DNA of 64,000 nucleotides from an uncultured bacterium (GCA_937951485.1 CALEDJ010000029.1:62001-126000), one strand, 5' to 3'. Shown: positions 8,351-18,392, counted from the first letter of the stretch. The notes: a model not told the origin generated them from the letters alone. Made by a program: numbers and translations.

Positions 8351-9891
8351 GGTGCTTCCTCCATGGCGAAACAGACGCGACATCCTTCAAAACGCTTGCC
8401 TTCCCGATATTGCACCGTCTGAAGAACCACATCGCTGAGGCCGTCGCCGTTCACATCGGCGATAATGAAATGTTCCTCATCCCTGACGGGGATCACGGCG
8501 CTGGGTTTGACGGAATAAGCGAATCCCGCCGCCAGATGCACGGCGATGCGGTCGGGCCGGTCACGCACCGCCAAATCGCGCCAACCGTTTGCATTGAAAT
8601 CACCGGTGATGCTGATCAATTCCCCCGCACGATAACGTTGATACATCAGATCGTTGAAGACCGGCGGGCGCGTCAGATGAATTCGCGTCCGAAATTGTAG
8701 TGTCGGCTCTTGGGCAAAGCCGCCTGCCGTCTGCCGATACACCGATAATCTGCTGTCCACCGATCGCCGACTGAGCACACGCACCGCCGTGTCCCACCAC
8801 CCGCCTTCCGTCAATAGAAGCGATTCAACGACCATGTCCAGCAGGCCGTCGCCGTCAAAATCCACGAAAGAGGTATGCGGGCGAAAACTTGGCATCGCAG
8901 GAGCGCGGCGCACATGGAAAGTTTTTCCGCCATCCAGAGTGGCCCAAGTCTCATAAATGGTCTTGGGATATGGACCGCCCCGGGAGATTTCCCATCGCCC
9001 GCCGGCAAAATCCACCATCTTATCTTCAGAGATATCGGGGTGAACAAGCGATGCCGTCGTGTTTTTCAAATAACACGGGCGCATGTGCCCGGGAATGTTC
9101 TCCGAAACCTGTTCTTGGGGGGCCGCCGTCGTGGGCGCGCAGTTTTCGTCAAGAAATACGCGGTACGTGAATTGACGGTGGCGAGCAGCGGTCATGTCCG
9201 GCGCATCATCACGCTGCAGAATGCTGATGCGCGGTCCATCCATGAACAGGCGGCAGGCCATATGACGCGCCGGCAGGGCAATCCGCCGGGCGGCCTGCGG
9301 CCACACGCGCTGCGGGGGCATCTGCGCCATACGCAATGGCGGCAGGATGCTCAGATACCCGCAAAACACATAGGCCTCATCATTATGCTTGTAAACATGC
9401 ACTCCTTCTTCATTCACCGCCACGATTTCCGGGAAACCGTCATCGTCAAAATCGTGCAGGAACCGCTGAAATACCCGCGTCGCCGGCAACTCCTCTTCCA
9501 GACGCGCAGTCCAGCCCAACGGGTGCTCCACGACGGGCCAGGGCATGTCCTGTTTCAGCATCATTCTCCAATCGTCATCCCGCCACTGGAAAACCACAAG
9601 CCCTGTTGCGAGGTGATAGAAAATCATGTCGCCCCAGACATCCAGCGCGTGCCTGTCCGGATATCGGGGCAAGGGATGCCGCGCCTCCTCGGGAAAGCCG
9701 CCGTCGCGCTGAAAAACGACCTCATTGGGAAAAATCAGGTCTAGAGCGCCGTCGCCATCCAGGTCGGCCTGGCGGCAGTTGAGGACCGCCCGACCGATAG
9801 CGTCTTTGACAAACGTCGCCCGCAGCCCCGGCAGGTCCTGACACCAGAATGTCACAGCGCCCAGGGCGATGTGCAGCCACACGCCGGTCAT
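8347..9891 (-). CDS. FG-GAP/VCBS repeat protein 1 of the ABC operon
   Basis: A 514-residue protein with a short hydrophobic N-terminus (VWLHIALGAVTFWC, a weak export signal). Five calcium-loop repeats are visible: ADLDGDGALDLIF (from residue 42), HDFDDDGFPEIVA, VDFDGDGLLDMVV, GDFNANGWRDLAV and ADVNGDGLSDVVL. The repeat spacing fits a beta-propeller like integrin alpha-chain N-termini. The longer reading frame to 10035 overlaps the permease gene, whereas the ATG at 9891 forms an ATGA overlap with the permease stop, so that start is chosen. It resembles FG-GAP protein 2 in design, though the two share little obvious sequence beyond the loops. Probably exported; function unknown. Confidence 0.82.
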   Translation of the reverse strand: MTGVWLHIALGAVTFWCQDLPGLRATFVKDAIGRAVLNCRQADLDGDGALDLIFPNEVVFQRDGGFPEEARHPLPRYPDRHALDVWGDMIFYHLATGLVVFQWRDDDWRMMLKQDMPWPVVEHPLGWTARLEEELPATRVFQRFLHDFDDDGFPEIVAVNEEGVHVYKHNDEAYVFCGYLSILPPLRMAQMPPQRVWPQAARRIALPARHMACRLFMDGPRISILQRDDAPDMTAARHRQFTYRVFLDENCAPTTAAPQEQVSENIPGHMRPCYLKNTTASLVHPDISEDKMVDFAGGRWEISRGGPYPKTIYETWATLDGGKTFHVRRAPAMPSFRPHTSFVDFDGDGLLDMVVESLLLTEGGWWDTAVRVLSRRSVDSRLSVYRQTAGGFAQEPTLQFRTRIHLTRPPVFNDLMYQRYRAGELISITGDFNANGWRDLAVRDRPDRIAVHLAAGFAYSVKPSAVIPVRDEEHFIIADVNGDGLSDVVLQTVQYREGKRFEGCRVCFAMEEAP

Positions 9892-10685
9892 GCGCTGAAA
9901 TTCCGACGGTGCAGGACAAGCATGGCGATGGCGGCGAACGCAACGCTGTAGACCGCCGATATGCCCAGGCACTGCCACGCCGCCGGGAACCAACCGACAT
10001 TCATCCCGTCGCACCGGTTGATGAATACCTGCCAAGGACTTTCCAGATAACTCGAAAACACAAAACGATCAATGCCCAACGGGTGCTTCACAATATCCAC
10101 CATCACCCATGCGCCCACCGCGAGGAACATCGCAACCACCGGTTTGCGGGTGAAAGTGGAAACCATCACGCCGTAGGACGCCGCCGCGAAGAGCGGCGCC
10201 AGCGCCAACAGGCTTCCCAAAAGATATGCGTTCAGCATCTGGTCGGATGAAAACAGGAGTTCCCCGCCGAAACTCACACCAATCAGATCCCCCATCGCAT
10301 AGGCCGCGCCCCAAGCGCCGGCAACCGTTATGACGACCAGCAGCAGGGCATAGGTGCAGCCCGCCATCAGTTTTGCGGCAAGGTACTCATGGCGGCGCAA
10401 TGGCCGCACCAGCACCGCACGAATGCTGCCGCCCCCCATTTCCTGTGAGACGAGTCCGGCGCAGTATATCAACAGCAGCATAACACCCAACAGCCCAAGC
10501 GCGAACGGAGTCACATAGGCGATATAGCCGTAGTCGCTGTTCCCGTCTCGTGTGATTCCCTGCACGAACGGAGCGACCACAAGCAGCGCCAACAGCAACG
10601 CCGGTCCCGTAAAGGTTTGCCGGCGTCGGATCGCTTTCCAGATTTCCACGGTATACGCCGTCCAGATGCGTCCCAGCATGTGCAT
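9888..10685 (-). CDS. ABC-2 type transporter permease
   Basis: A 265-residue integral membrane protein with about six helices. It has the ABC-2 permease hallmark after the second helix (AGLVSQEMGGGSIRAVLVRPLRRHEYLAAKL), where the E-x-x-x-G-S/T-x-R-x-x-L-x-x-P segment couples to the ATPase. Start ATG at 10685, with a second ATG six bases in. The matching ATPase lies 54 bases upstream, and the FG-GAP gene downstream overlaps by four bases. ABC-2 exporters move lipids, polysaccharides, drugs or, in Nos/gliding-type systems, support surface assembly. Substrate unknown. Confidence 0.88.
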   Translation of the reverse strand: MHMLGRIWTAYTVEIWKAIRRRQTFTGPALLLALLVVAPFVQGITRDGNSDYGYIAYVTPFALGLLGVMLLLIYCAGLVSQEMGGGSIRAVLVRPLRRHEYLAAKLMAGCTYALLLVVITVAGAWGAAYAMGDLIGVSFGGELLFSSDQMLNAYLLGSLLALAPLFAAASYGVMVSTFTRKPVVAMFLAVGAWVMVDIVKHPLGIDRFVFSSYLESPWQVFINRCDGMNVGWFPAAWQCLGISAVYSVAFAAIAMLVLHRRNFSA

Positions 10686-10739
10686 TATCTCACCCGTCCC
10701 TTGCGTATCGGCCCGGTACGCTTGACATCATTCATTGGG

Positions 10740-11684
10740 TTATCCGTCGCCCTCCGCCGCATCATCTTCCGTATCCGCTGGTGTGGGCTGGTTCAAAACC
10801 CGCATCAGATAGTCCTTGAGCGTGCGCCGACGCGGGACGATTCCCACGATTTGAAGCCCGGAACCCAGCAACAGCGCGGTCAACTGATGCGCCGCGCCGT
10901 CTTCCAGCCAGACATCCAGATGGCCGCTTTTCAACTCCGCGCGCCGAAGCCAGGTCTGGCCGCCCAACCGTTTCAACGCCCGTTCGGGGTGGTCCACAAT
11001 CACTTCAAGGCGGCTTGTGTCGTAAGACAACAGCGGTTTGGCAGGTTCCACTGCGGCCAGACGGCCTTCATTCATGATCGCCACGCGATCGCACACATCC
11101 TGCACTTCATGCAGCAGATGACTGGTAAACAGCACGGTGATTCCGGCTTCGTCCACCAGACGGCGCAACAATTGGTGTATTTCCTGGGTGGACTCGATGT
11201 TCAGGCCGGCGGTCGGTTCGTCCAGCAGCAATAATTCCGGTTCCGTGAGTATCGCCTGGGCGAGGGCAAGGCGCTGCCGCATTTCTTGCGAAAGATTCCG
11301 GGCCAGTTCCCCTGCAAACTCCAGAATACCCGCCATCCCCAGGATGCGGTCCACATTCACCGTTCGGTGCGCCAGCCGCGCCTGAAGTTTCAGATTCCGC
11401 CGCACCGAAAGATGTTCATAAAACACCGGCCGTTCCAGCATCACCCCTGTTTTCTGTGCGATCTCAATGAAATGCCTGCGCACATCCTTGCCAAAGAGGC
11501 ATATCTCGCCGCTTTGCGGACGCACCAGCCCGCATAGCATATTGAGGGTTGTGCTCTTCCCGGCGCCGTTCGGGCCAAGCAGACCGACAATTTCGCCCGT
11601 TTGAATTTCCAGATCAAGATCAGACACCGCCGTTTTTGAGCCAAAACGCCGCGTCACACCGGCCATATGAATGCACGTTGCCAT
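10740..11684 (-). CDS. ABC transporter ATP-binding protein
   Basis: A 314-residue ATPase of the CcmA/NatA type. It has Walker A GPNGAGKST (residues 37-45), a signature region LSQEMRQRLALAQAILTEP in which the usual LSGGQ is LSQEM, Walker B LLLLDEPTAGLN, the H-loop FTSHLLHEV, and about 90 extra C-terminal residues typical of ABC-2 partners. The frame is open to 11843, but the ATG at 11684 gives the normal N-terminus (MATCIHMAGVTRRFGSKTAV). It is first in the operon ATPase-permease-FG-GAP-FG-GAP and energises the permease at the inner membrane. Confidence 0.93.
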   Translation of the reverse strand: MATCIHMAGVTRRFGSKTAVSDLDLEIQTGEIVGLLGPNGAGKSTTLNMLCGLVRPQSGEICLFGKDVRRHFIEIAQKTGVMLERPVFYEHLSVRRNLKLQARLAHRTVNVDRILGMAGILEFAGELARNLSQEMRQRLALAQAILTEPELLLLDEPTAGLNIESTQEIHQLLRRLVDEAGITVLFTSHLLHEVQDVCDRVAIMNEGRLAAVEPAKPLLSYDTSRLEVIVDHPERALKRLGGQTWLRRAELKSGHLDVWLEDGAAHQLTALLLGSGLQIVGIVPRRRTLKDYLMRVLNQPTPADTEDDAAEGDG

Positions 11685-11817
11685 GCCGGCAATTCTAGTG
11701 GATTGATCCGCCCCGTTGCCAATCACCTCAGACTTTCGCCGAACAGCGCGTAAAACGAAACGCGCGGAACGCTTCCGCTCCAGCGGCTTGTGCGTTCCGC
11801 GCGTCTGGAAAACCGGT

Positions 11818-12294
11818 TTACATACGTTTGCCGACCGTGCCATCCACCACGAGTTTCTCCCCGTCCCAGGTGCCGGTCTTGGTCTGGCCGATTGCGCTCA
11901 CTTCCACAAGACCGTCTTTGTACGAGTAGTTTGCGGTCAGGCCGTTCGGCGCAAGCGCGTTCAGCGGGCCACCCTTCAAGACCACCTTTTCAGCGTCGAG
12001 GAATTGCACATGAACATCGCCCAGCATCCAGGCCGTGCCGATAAGTTTCTCATGCAACGGGTCCACGGCCTTCGGGGCCTCCTCGCCCGCTTCTTCCTCG
12101 CCGGTTTCCGCCGCGGGCGCAGTTGCTGTCTCTTCCGCAGGGGGCGAGGGGACGGGAGGAGGAGCAGGAGTCGGGGTGGCTGCGGGGGTGGGCGTTGGCG
12201 TCCGAGGTTTTGCCGCTTCTTCCGATTTTCCGCCACACGCAACCACGGTCGCACTCAAAACCACTACCAACATCAGGGTCAAACACTGTTTCAT
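11818..12294 (-). CDS. Small lipoprotein with Pro/Thr/Ala-rich linker
   Basis: A 158-residue protein with a signal peptide and lipobox (LSATVVAC, lipidated Cys20), a low-complexity linker of T/P/A repeats and acidic residues to about residue 75, and a small globular C-terminal domain (LIGTAWMLGDVHVQFLDAEKVVLKGG..GTWDGEKLVVDGTVGKRM). This domain looks like a compact beta fold testing an effect on a structure or ligand and matches no named family I recognise. The ATG at 12294 has GGAG upstream. It precedes the ABC operon on the same strand with a gap of 133 bases. Confidence 0.75.
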   Translation of the reverse strand: MKQCLTLMLVVVLSATVVACGGKSEEAAKPRTPTPTPAATPTPAPPPVPSPPAEETATAPAAETGEEEAGEEAPKAVDPLHEKLIGTAWMLGDVHVQFLDAEKVVLKGGPLNALAPNGLTANYSYKDGLVEVSAIGQTKTGTWDGEKLVVDGTVGKRM

Positions 12295-12461
12295 GGTCGT
12301 TCTCCTTTTCCTTTCAGGCAGGGCTGCTCCGCCTTCCACATTGATACCAACAGTCTGCATCCGCATCCTGTATGATACCATGCATCCATGCGATGCTTCC
12401 ATCGCCGACCAATGAAGGGAAGAGGCAGCGCGAAAGGATGAGCGCAAGAAGATGCGCCTGA

Positions 12462-13451
12462 CTACGTCGGGCGATTCTGTGTCATGGACCTCTGAATGTC
12501 ACGATGCCAGGCAGTCTTGTAGGTTTCATGAGCGCCGTCAACCGCATTTTGGGCGGTGCGTGCAAGGAGTTCGGCTTTTTCTTCGGCGCTCATGGGGGTG
12601 AAGGTTTTGGCAGTTCGCAGATTCTCGCGCAGGATTTCCATAGAGTCTATGCCGGAGCAGACGGTGGCGACCGGCAGGCTCATCGCGTAGCGCAGGCATT
12701 CAGACACGCTGGCGGCGCCCGTTCTGGGAATCGCGCCCGGACTGCCGCCGAGCGTTTTCATTGCAATGACGCCAATACCGCGTTCCGTCGCCAGGGGAAG
12801 CACCTCCTTCTCGAAACTTCGGAAGTGATGGTCAAATACATTCAACGGCATCTGGATGGCATCCCAGGGAAAACCACGGGTGATCATTTCCGCCTGGATG
12901 AACGGGTAGTGATGTCCGGTACACCCGATATAACGGATTTTACCTTCCTCCTTCGCTTTCAGGGCAACCTCAATCGCTCCGCTGGTATAGATTTCCCCGG
13001 GCTCCTCCGGGCGGATGACTTCGTGAAACTGCCACAGATCAATCACATCCACGTCGAGGCGGCGAAGGCTATCCTCCAGATAGCGCCGCGCGTTCTCCGG
13101 GGTCCGGCCCTTGTGCTTGGTCATCAGAAAGACCTTGTCGCGGTACCCGTCCTTCAGCGCTTTGCCCATGCGCTCCTCGCTCACGCCGTCATAATACGCC
13201 CATGCGTTGTCAAAGAAGTTGACGCCCTCGTCCACCGCCGTGCGCATGATGGCGATGGCGTCCTTCTCGGAGACGCGCCGCTGGCCGATGTGGGAACCTC
13301 CGATGCACAGCAGCGACACCATTTCGCCGGTGCGCCCCAGCGCCCGGTACGGCATCCCATTGCGCACTTCTTCCGCCGCGGGCTTGTTTATGGCCACGGC
13401 GACGGCTCCCGCAGCCGCACTTTTCAAGAATGTTCTGCGATCTATTTGCAT
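12462..13451 (-). CDS. Tat-exported aldo/keto reductase
   Basis: A 329-residue AKR-family oxidoreductase preceded by a twin-arginine signal (IDRRTFLKSAAAGAVAVAI), so it is exported folded to the periplasm. The TIM-barrel motifs are YRALGRTGEMVSLLCIGG, D81 and Y86 or Y87 in FFDNAWAYYDGVSEERMGKAL, K112 and the His of DLWQFHEV, forming the AKR catalytic tetrad. It reduces carbonyls with NAD(P)H in the general family; the substrate is unknown. A start six codons upstream (13469) is possible, but the ATG at 13451 has GAAGGAAG at proper spacing and puts the RR motif near the N-terminus. Monocistronic. Confidence 0.88.
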   Translation of the reverse strand: MQIDRRTFLKSAAAGAVAVAINKPAAEEVRNGMPYRALGRTGEMVSLLCIGGSHIGQRRVSEKDAIAIMRTAVDEGVNFFDNAWAYYDGVSEERMGKALKDGYRDKVFLMTKHKGRTPENARRYLEDSLRRLDVDVIDLWQFHEVIRPEEPGEIYTSGAIEVALKAKEEGKIRYIGCTGHHYPFIQAEMITRGFPWDAIQMPLNVFDHHFRSFEKEVLPLATERGIGVIAMKTLGGSPGAIPRTGAASVSECLRYAMSLPVATVCSGIDSMEILRENLRTAKTFTPMSAEEKAELLARTAQNAVDGAHETYKTAWHRDIQRSMTQNRPT

Positions 13452-13535
13452 CACTATTGCTTCCTTCATCTTGTTTTTGTTCCGGTCACAAAAGAAACAC
13501 CTGTATTTTCTGGACTATTCGCGTGACGCCGCCGA

Positions 13536-16238
13536 TCAGAGCGGCATTTCGGCGATGACCTCGCCGCCGACGGGTTTGTTCAGCGTAAAGCCCAGTTTTG
13601 CGCACATGCGGAGCATGGGCCGGTTGTCCGGCAAGATGGTTCCCACAAGCCGGCGCACGCCTTCGGTGCGGGCGACATGGATGAGCCGGCGCATGAGTTC
13701 GATACCGAGTCCCAATCCCTGGCAGTCATCGCGCACCACAATGGCGAAGTCGGCATCGCCGCCACCGGGCAGTTTGACCAGGCGCGCCACGGCGAGAATG
13801 CGTCGCCCATCGGTCTGCGGGTCGCCTCCCACGGCGATGATCGCCATCGCACGGTCGTAGTCGCAGAAGCAGATTTCCGCGAGGCGATCGTGCCTGATGC
13901 GCTCGTCAAGCGCGAGTTGCTGCAGATAGCGATGGTACACCGTATCGCCGGACAGGCTTTCGTGGAAGGTGACCATCATCGCCTCGTCCTCGGGGCGGAT
14001 GGGGCGCAGAACGACCTCCTCGCCGTTCTTCAGCGTAGCATTCGTGACATATTCGCCGGGATAGGGGCGGATGGCGAGGCGCGGCAACTGGTCTTCCTGA
14101 ACTTCAGGGCCAAAAAGGGTGATGCGCGCATCGAGCGCCACCATCTGGTCCGCGCTGACCAGGAACGGATTGATGTCAATCTCCTTGATCCAACGATGTT
14201 CCACAACCAGGTGGCTGAAGCGCACCAGGAGACGTTCCAAGGCCGCCGTGTCCACGGGTTCGAAGTCCTGCATGCCGCGCAACGCGGTGTAGATGCGGGT
14301 TTGCTCGAAGGTGCGGCGCGCCAGCGTGGTGTTGAGCGGAGGCAGCGCGAGGGCGCGGTCGCGGAAAACGTCGCCGAGCGGGCCGCCGGCGCCAAAGGTG
14401 ATCACCGGGCCGAAATGCGGATCAATGCTGCTGGCAAAGACGACGCGGTAGCCGCCCGCCTTGAGCACCGCGCGGACCGCCACGCTGACCGATGCATCCG
14501 GCGGCAAGCCTTCGACGCCCGCGCGCAACGCCTGATAGGCGCGGCGCACGTCTGACTCCTTGGCGAGGTTAAGATAAATGGCCTCGCCGCGTCGCCGCTT
14601 GAACGGTTTGTAATTGTAGGTCATGGCGACCGGATACCCGATGTCTTCGGCCATGCGCACCGCTTCGTCCTCGCTTTCCGCCACACGCGTGGCGACCACT
14701 GGAATGCCGCAGGCGGCGAGCACCTGCTTCGAGACGTATTCGCCCAGTTCCGTTCGACCGTCGGCGCGGGCCGCCGCGATAATGCGCGCCGCCGCCGCGT
14801 TGTCCATCGTCTCCTCGCCGGCGTCGGGCGCGGGGGTCTCATAAAGCCCGCGGATGTTGTAACTGTAGCGCCACATGGCGTTGAAAATGCGGGCCGCCGC
14901 GTCCGGGTAGGGAAACGCGGGCACACGGTGCCGGTTGAGAATATCCGTACCTTCCGCCACGGCGTCGCCCCCCATCCAACCCGCGATGATGGGCTTGTCC
15001 GCGGATTCCGCAATGTGCGCGACGCGTTGCGCGGTGCCCGTCGGGTCGGTCATCACCTGCGGCGTCAACACGACCAGCACGCCGTCCGTGCCCGGATCGC
15101 GCAACACGGCCTCCAAGACGCGCGCGTAGCGTTCCGGATCGGCGTCGGCGAGAATGTCCACAGGATTCGCACGATTCCAGTACGAAGGGAGAAACGCATC
15201 GAGCGCGGCGATGGTTTCCGGCGCCAACGCGGCCAGTGCTCCGCCATCTGCGATCAGCGCGTCGGTGGCGAGAATACCCGGCCCCGCCGCGTTGCTCACG
15301 ATGGCCAGGCGCGGCCCGCGCGGGCGCGGCTGCTTGCCCAGCACGTCGGCCATGGCGAAGAGGCTTTCGATGTCGTCCACGCGCAGCACGCCGCTCCGCC
15401 GGATGGCCGCCGAGAACACCTCGTCGTCGCACGCTTCCGACGGCGTGTAGTACGCCGTGGCTTTGGCGGCCTCCGCCGCCGGATCGGTGCGGCCCGGTTT
15501 CATCAGGATGATCGGCTTGGTCATCGCCACTTCGCGCACCGACGACAAAAACGACCGCGCATCGCCGATGGTCTGCACATAAAGCACGATGCTCCTCGTA
15601 TTGCGGTCGTTGCCAAGGTAATAGATCAATTCCGGCCAATCCACATCCACCATGGACCCGAACGAGACAAACACGCTGAATCCGACGTTGACATGGAGGC
15701 TCCAGTCGAGGATCGCTGCGCACACCGCGCCGCTCTGGCTGATAAAACCCACCGTGCCCCGGTTCGCGATGCGCGTCGCGAACGCCGCATTCAAGCCGAT
15801 CACCGGGTTCATCACCCCCAGGCTGTTCGGTCCGATGATACGGATGCGGCCCGGCCCGGACCGCTGCCGGATTTGGTCCTCAAGCGCCCGGCCCGACGCG
15901 CCCGTTTCCGCGAAACCCGCCGAAATGATAATCGCCGCCTTCACCCCCGCCGCCACGCATTCCTCGATCACCCCCGGCACCGTCGGCGCGGGCGTCAGCA
16001 CCATCGCCAGGTCCACCGGTTCCGGAACCTCCCCGATATTCGTATAGGCCTTGATCCCCAGCACATTGCGCCGACGCGGATTGATCGCGTACACCGTCCC
16101 CCCGAACGGACTGCTGATCATATTCCACAGAATCGCCCGGCCCACGCTCCCCGCCTTGTCCGACGCACCGATCACCGCCACCGCGCGCGGGCGGAATATC
16201 GCGTCCAGCGGTTGCTCGAATGTGGAGATTGTCGTCAT
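13536..16238 (-). CDS. Pat-type protein lysine acetyltransferase / ADP-forming acyl-CoA synthetase-like, GNAT fusion
   Basis: A 900-residue three-part protein. An N-terminal CoA-binding domain ([23 protein letters not shown]) and succinyl-CoA ligase-like domain ([14 protein letters not shown]) are followed by an ATP-grasp domain from about residue 490 ([30 protein letters not shown]) and a C-terminal GNAT acetyltransferase (from about residue 725; [21 protein letters not shown] is the acetyl-CoA loop). The order and length match PatZ/YfiQ of enterics (about 886 residues), which acetylates lysines such as that of acetyl-CoA synthetase. The phosphohistidine expected for the active synthetase cannot be located with confidence, as in PatZ. 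Start ATG 16238; the frame extends seven codons further. Confidence 0.88.
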   Translation of the reverse strand: MTTISTFEQPLDAIFRPRAVAVIGASDKAGSVGRAILWNMISSPFGGTVYAINPRRRNVLGIKAYTNIGEVPEPVDLAMVLTPAPTVPGVIEECVAAGVKAAIIISAGFAETGASGRALEDQIRQRSGPGRIRIIGPNSLGVMNPVIGLNAAFATRIANRGTVGFISQSGAVCAAILDWSLHVNVGFSVFVSFGSMVDVDWPELIYYLGNDRNTRSIVLYVQTIGDARSFLSSVREVAMTKPIILMKPGRTDPAAEAAKATAYYTPSEACDDEVFSAAIRRSGVLRVDDIESLFAMADVLGKQPRPRGPRLAIVSNAAGPGILATDALIADGGALAALAPETIAALDAFLPSYWNRANPVDILADADPERYARVLEAVLRDPGTDGVLVVLTPQVMTDPTGTAQRVAHIAESADKPIIAGWMGGDAVAEGTDILNRHRVPAFPYPDAAARIFNAMWRYSYNIRGLYETPAPDAGEETMDNAAAARIIAAARADGRTELGEYVSKQVLAACGIPVVATRVAESEDEAVRMAEDIGYPVAMTYNYKPFKRRRGEAIYLNLAKESDVRRAYQALRAGVEGLPPDASVSVAVRAVLKAGGYRVVFASSIDPHFGPVITFGAGGPLGDVFRDRALALPPLNTTLARRTFEQTRIYTALRGMQDFEPVDTAALERLLVRFSHLVVEHRWIKEIDINPFLVSADQMVALDARITLFGPEVQEDQLPRLAIRPYPGEYVTNATLKNGEEVVLRPIRPEDEAMMVTFHESLSGDTVYHRYLQQLALDERIRHDRLAEICFCDYDRAMAIIAVGGDPQTDGRRILAVARLVKLPGGGDADFAIVVRDDCQGLGLGIELMRRLIHVARTEGVRRLVGTILPDNRPMLRMCAKLGFTLNKPVGGEVIAEMPL

Positions 16239-16263
16239 GCGGTTGTGTCTCCGTAACATAACA

Positions 16264-16302
16264 CAGGCGGTCCGCCTGCATTCACCACAGGCCGAAGCCT
16301 GT
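16264..16302. repeat. Two adjacent small palindromes
   Basis: CAGGCGGTCCGCCTG (16264-16278) is a perfect palindrome with one central base. ACAGGC-CGAA-GCCTGT (16287-16302) is a second hairpin. They sit in the divergent region between the Pat-like gene and the SGNH hydrolase and look like small intergenic repeats. Confidence 0.6.
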
Positions 16303-16352
16303 ACTTCAGAACCTGCACAAGCCTAACATGACGCTGGAGAAACATCAACGCA

Positions 16353-16381
16353 TTGACGGTCCCTTATAGGTGTGCTATACA
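16353..16381 (+). promoter_or_regulatory. Sigma-70-type promoter of the SGNH hydrolase gene
   Basis: TTGACG at 16353-16358, a 17-base spacer and TATACA at 16376-16381. It lies 52 bases before the chosen ATG (16434), giving a short leader. Confidence 0.6.
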
Positions 16382-16433
16382 TAGGGCGAGATTACAGATT
16401 GACCCCTCGGTGGCATATGCAGGAACCGGTAAC

Positions 16434-17600
16434 ATGACGGAAGGAGTGCGGAAACCAATCGGTCGTTTGGGATGGGGAAAGACCGTGGTGTTTTCGCTGA
16501 TACCATTGGCGACGCTGCTGGCGGTGCTGGAGGGCGGGGGGCGCATCATCGAGTTGTGGATTCCGCCACGTATCGTGGACTTGGGGCAGGGATTCCTCCC
16601 CGGCAGCCGTCTCTTTGTGCCGGACCCCGACGACCCCGCCATGCTCATCACCAACCCGGATAAACTGGTCTCATTCCAGAAGCAGCGTTTTCCCCGCGCG
16701 AAAACGCCGGAAACCATGCGCCTGTTCATCCTGGGCGGTTCCTCGGTAAATTATCTCCAGTACGAACTGCCGCATATGGCGGAAAGGCTGCGACAGGCGC
16801 TCGCTCCCCGTTTTCAAAACGTGGAGATCATCAACTGTGGCGGTCTTTCTTACGGCACGCACCGGCTCGTGCTGATTGCCGCGGAAGTGCTGGACTATGG
16901 CCCGGACGCCCTGCTCATTTACTCCGGCCACAACGAATTCGAGGAATTGGAGCAATTGGATTTGGCGCATCTGCGGTTCCTGCCGCTGCAACGCTTCCTT
17001 TCCCATTTCGCCACGTACCGCTTCGTGCGCGACCGTATTGCGGCCATCCAAATCGCCCGGCTGGAAGAAGACCGGCGGCGGCGCGAACTTGCCGACAGCG
17101 TGCCGGACACCTCGCGCACATGGAACCGCATCTTCAGTCCCGAGGAAATCCGGGAGCGGATGATTTCATATGAGCGCAATCTGTCAACAATCATCGAACT
17201 GTGCACAGCGCGCCGTGTGCGGGTGGTCATCGGCACCGTTCCCTCCAACCTGATCAAACCGAACCTCCCCGGCGAGGCGGGCACGCGGTATCAGCAGGCG
17301 TTGGCCCTGATCCAGAAGGGACAGCGTGAAGAAGGTTTGCGTCTCGCCCGGCGGATTCTCCGCGACGCGCCGCGTCACCAGGCATCAGATTCGGAAAATG
17401 AGATCATTCGGGCCCTCGCCGCCAGATACCGGATTCCCCTGGCCGACGTGGAGGCCGCTGTCATCGCCGCAGAACCCAACGGTATTCCCGGCGAAACACT
17501 CTTCAATGACCACTGCCATCTGACACCCGACGGCAACAGCCTCCTTCTCGCCGCTTACGAGCGCGAAATTCTTCGCCTGTTCGGCGCTGATGCGTTGTGA
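16434..17600 (+). CDS. Membrane-anchored SGNH/GDSL-type hydrolase
   Basis: A 388-residue protein with one N-terminal membrane helix (VVFSLIPLATLLAVLEGG) and an SGNH-like hydrolase domain. LFILGGSSVNY supplies the nucleophile block, GLSYGTHR follows, IYSGHNEFEE is block III with Asn, and NDHCHLTPDGN is block V with Asp and His. The family hydrolyses esters, often O-acetyl groups on cell-surface glycans, but the substrate here is unknown. Between residues about 300 and 340 there is a TPR-like stretch (YQQALALIQKGQREEGLRLARRIL). The promoter at 16353 lies inside the longer frame, so the ATG at 16434 (AGGA upstream) is the start. Confidence 0.8.
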   Translation: MTEGVRKPIGRLGWGKTVVFSLIPLATLLAVLEGGGRIIELWIPPRIVDLGQGFLPGSRLFVPDPDDPAMLITNPDKLVSFQKQRFPRAKTPETMRLFILGGSSVNYLQYELPHMAERLRQALAPRFQNVEIINCGGLSYGTHRLVLIAAEVLDYGPDALLIYSGHNEFEELEQLDLAHLRFLPLQRFLSHFATYRFVRDRIAAIQIARLEEDRRRRELADSVPDTSRTWNRIFSPEEIRERMISYERNLSTIIELCTARRVRVVIGTVPSNLIKPNLPGEAGTRYQQALALIQKGQREEGLRLARRILRDAPRHQASDSENEIIRALAARYRIPLADVEAAVIAAEPNGIPGETLFNDHCHLTPDGNSLLLAAYEREILRLFGADAL

Positions 17601-17613
17601 CAGGCCCGCTGCG

Positions 17614-18210
17614 CTATTTCCCTTTTTTCTCCCGGACGGCACGATGCCCGCTCGTCGCCAGATGCGCCTTGGACAGCGGAAAGACCCCGCCGCTCGCCGC
17701 ACGCACGTCGTCCACCGTGACAAATGCGTTCGGCATACACTCCTTCAGCATCCGCGCCACATACGGCAGGTTCTTCCGCTTGATGACCATGAAGATGATG
17801 TGCACCTTGCCTTCCGCGCCGCGCCCGTCCATGATGGTTACGCCGAAATGCGACCCCTTGAGGCGAGAAACCAGTTCGGCGGGGTCCTTGTTGGAAATGA
17901 CCCTGAGCGCGATCAGGCCCATGGCGAGCCTGTGTTCAATGGCCATGCCGATGTAATTGCCCATGGCATAACCTGCGGCATAGGAAAGATAGTTTATCCA
18001 TGAGTCCAGGTTCTGCATGATCTGACTGATGGCCAAGAGCCAGACGAGTACTTCGAAGAAGCCGCAAAGCGGCGCGAGGTATCGGAGACCGCGCGACAGG
18101 AAAATAATGCGGAGCGTGCCGATGCTCACGTCCACGACTCGCGCCGTGAAGATCAGCAGCGGCATAAGCCAGAAAACGTTCGCCTGATAAAAAACGCCGA
18201 TAGTTTCCAT
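17614..18210 (-). CDS. DUF2179/UPF0316 membrane protein
   Basis: A 198-residue protein with three N-terminal membrane helices (FWLMPLLIFTARVVDVSIGTLRIIFLSRG is the UPF0316 signature) and a C-terminal DUF2179 domain (LRVISNKDPAELVSRLKGSHFGVTIMDGRG..VHIIFMVIKRKNLPYV). The same domain ends the YitT family. Function is unestablished in the family. Convergent with the SGNH gene (13 bases between stops). Confidence 0.88.
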   Translation of the reverse strand: METIGVFYQANVFWLMPLLIFTARVVDVSIGTLRIIFLSRGLRYLAPLCGFFEVLVWLLAISQIMQNLDSWINYLSYAAGYAMGNYIGMAIEHRLAMGLIALRVISNKDPAELVSRLKGSHFGVTIMDGRGAEGKVHIIFMVIKRKNLPYVARMLKECMPNAFVTVDDVRAASGGVFPLSKAHLATSGHRAVREKKGK

Positions 18211-18320
18211 GACTGGTATCCGTGCAGCCCCAACGCGCCAATATCATCGGACAACCGCGTGTACATTCTAGACCCACAGGGTATCAGAGACAACCGAACG
18301 GCCCTTTCGCACCTCTCCGT

Positions 18321-18350
18321 TTGCGCTTCCCCGGGATGATCCTCTAAACT
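18321..18350 (+). promoter_or_regulatory. Possible promoter of the nucleotide-sugar genes
   Basis: TTGCGC at 18321 and TAAACT at 18345, with an 18-base spacer, 43 bases before the epimerase ATG. The match is only moderate. Confidence 0.35.
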
Positions 18351-18392
18351 GAAGGCCGTGTGTGCTGTTATCTTTCCTCCTGGATGACCGCG

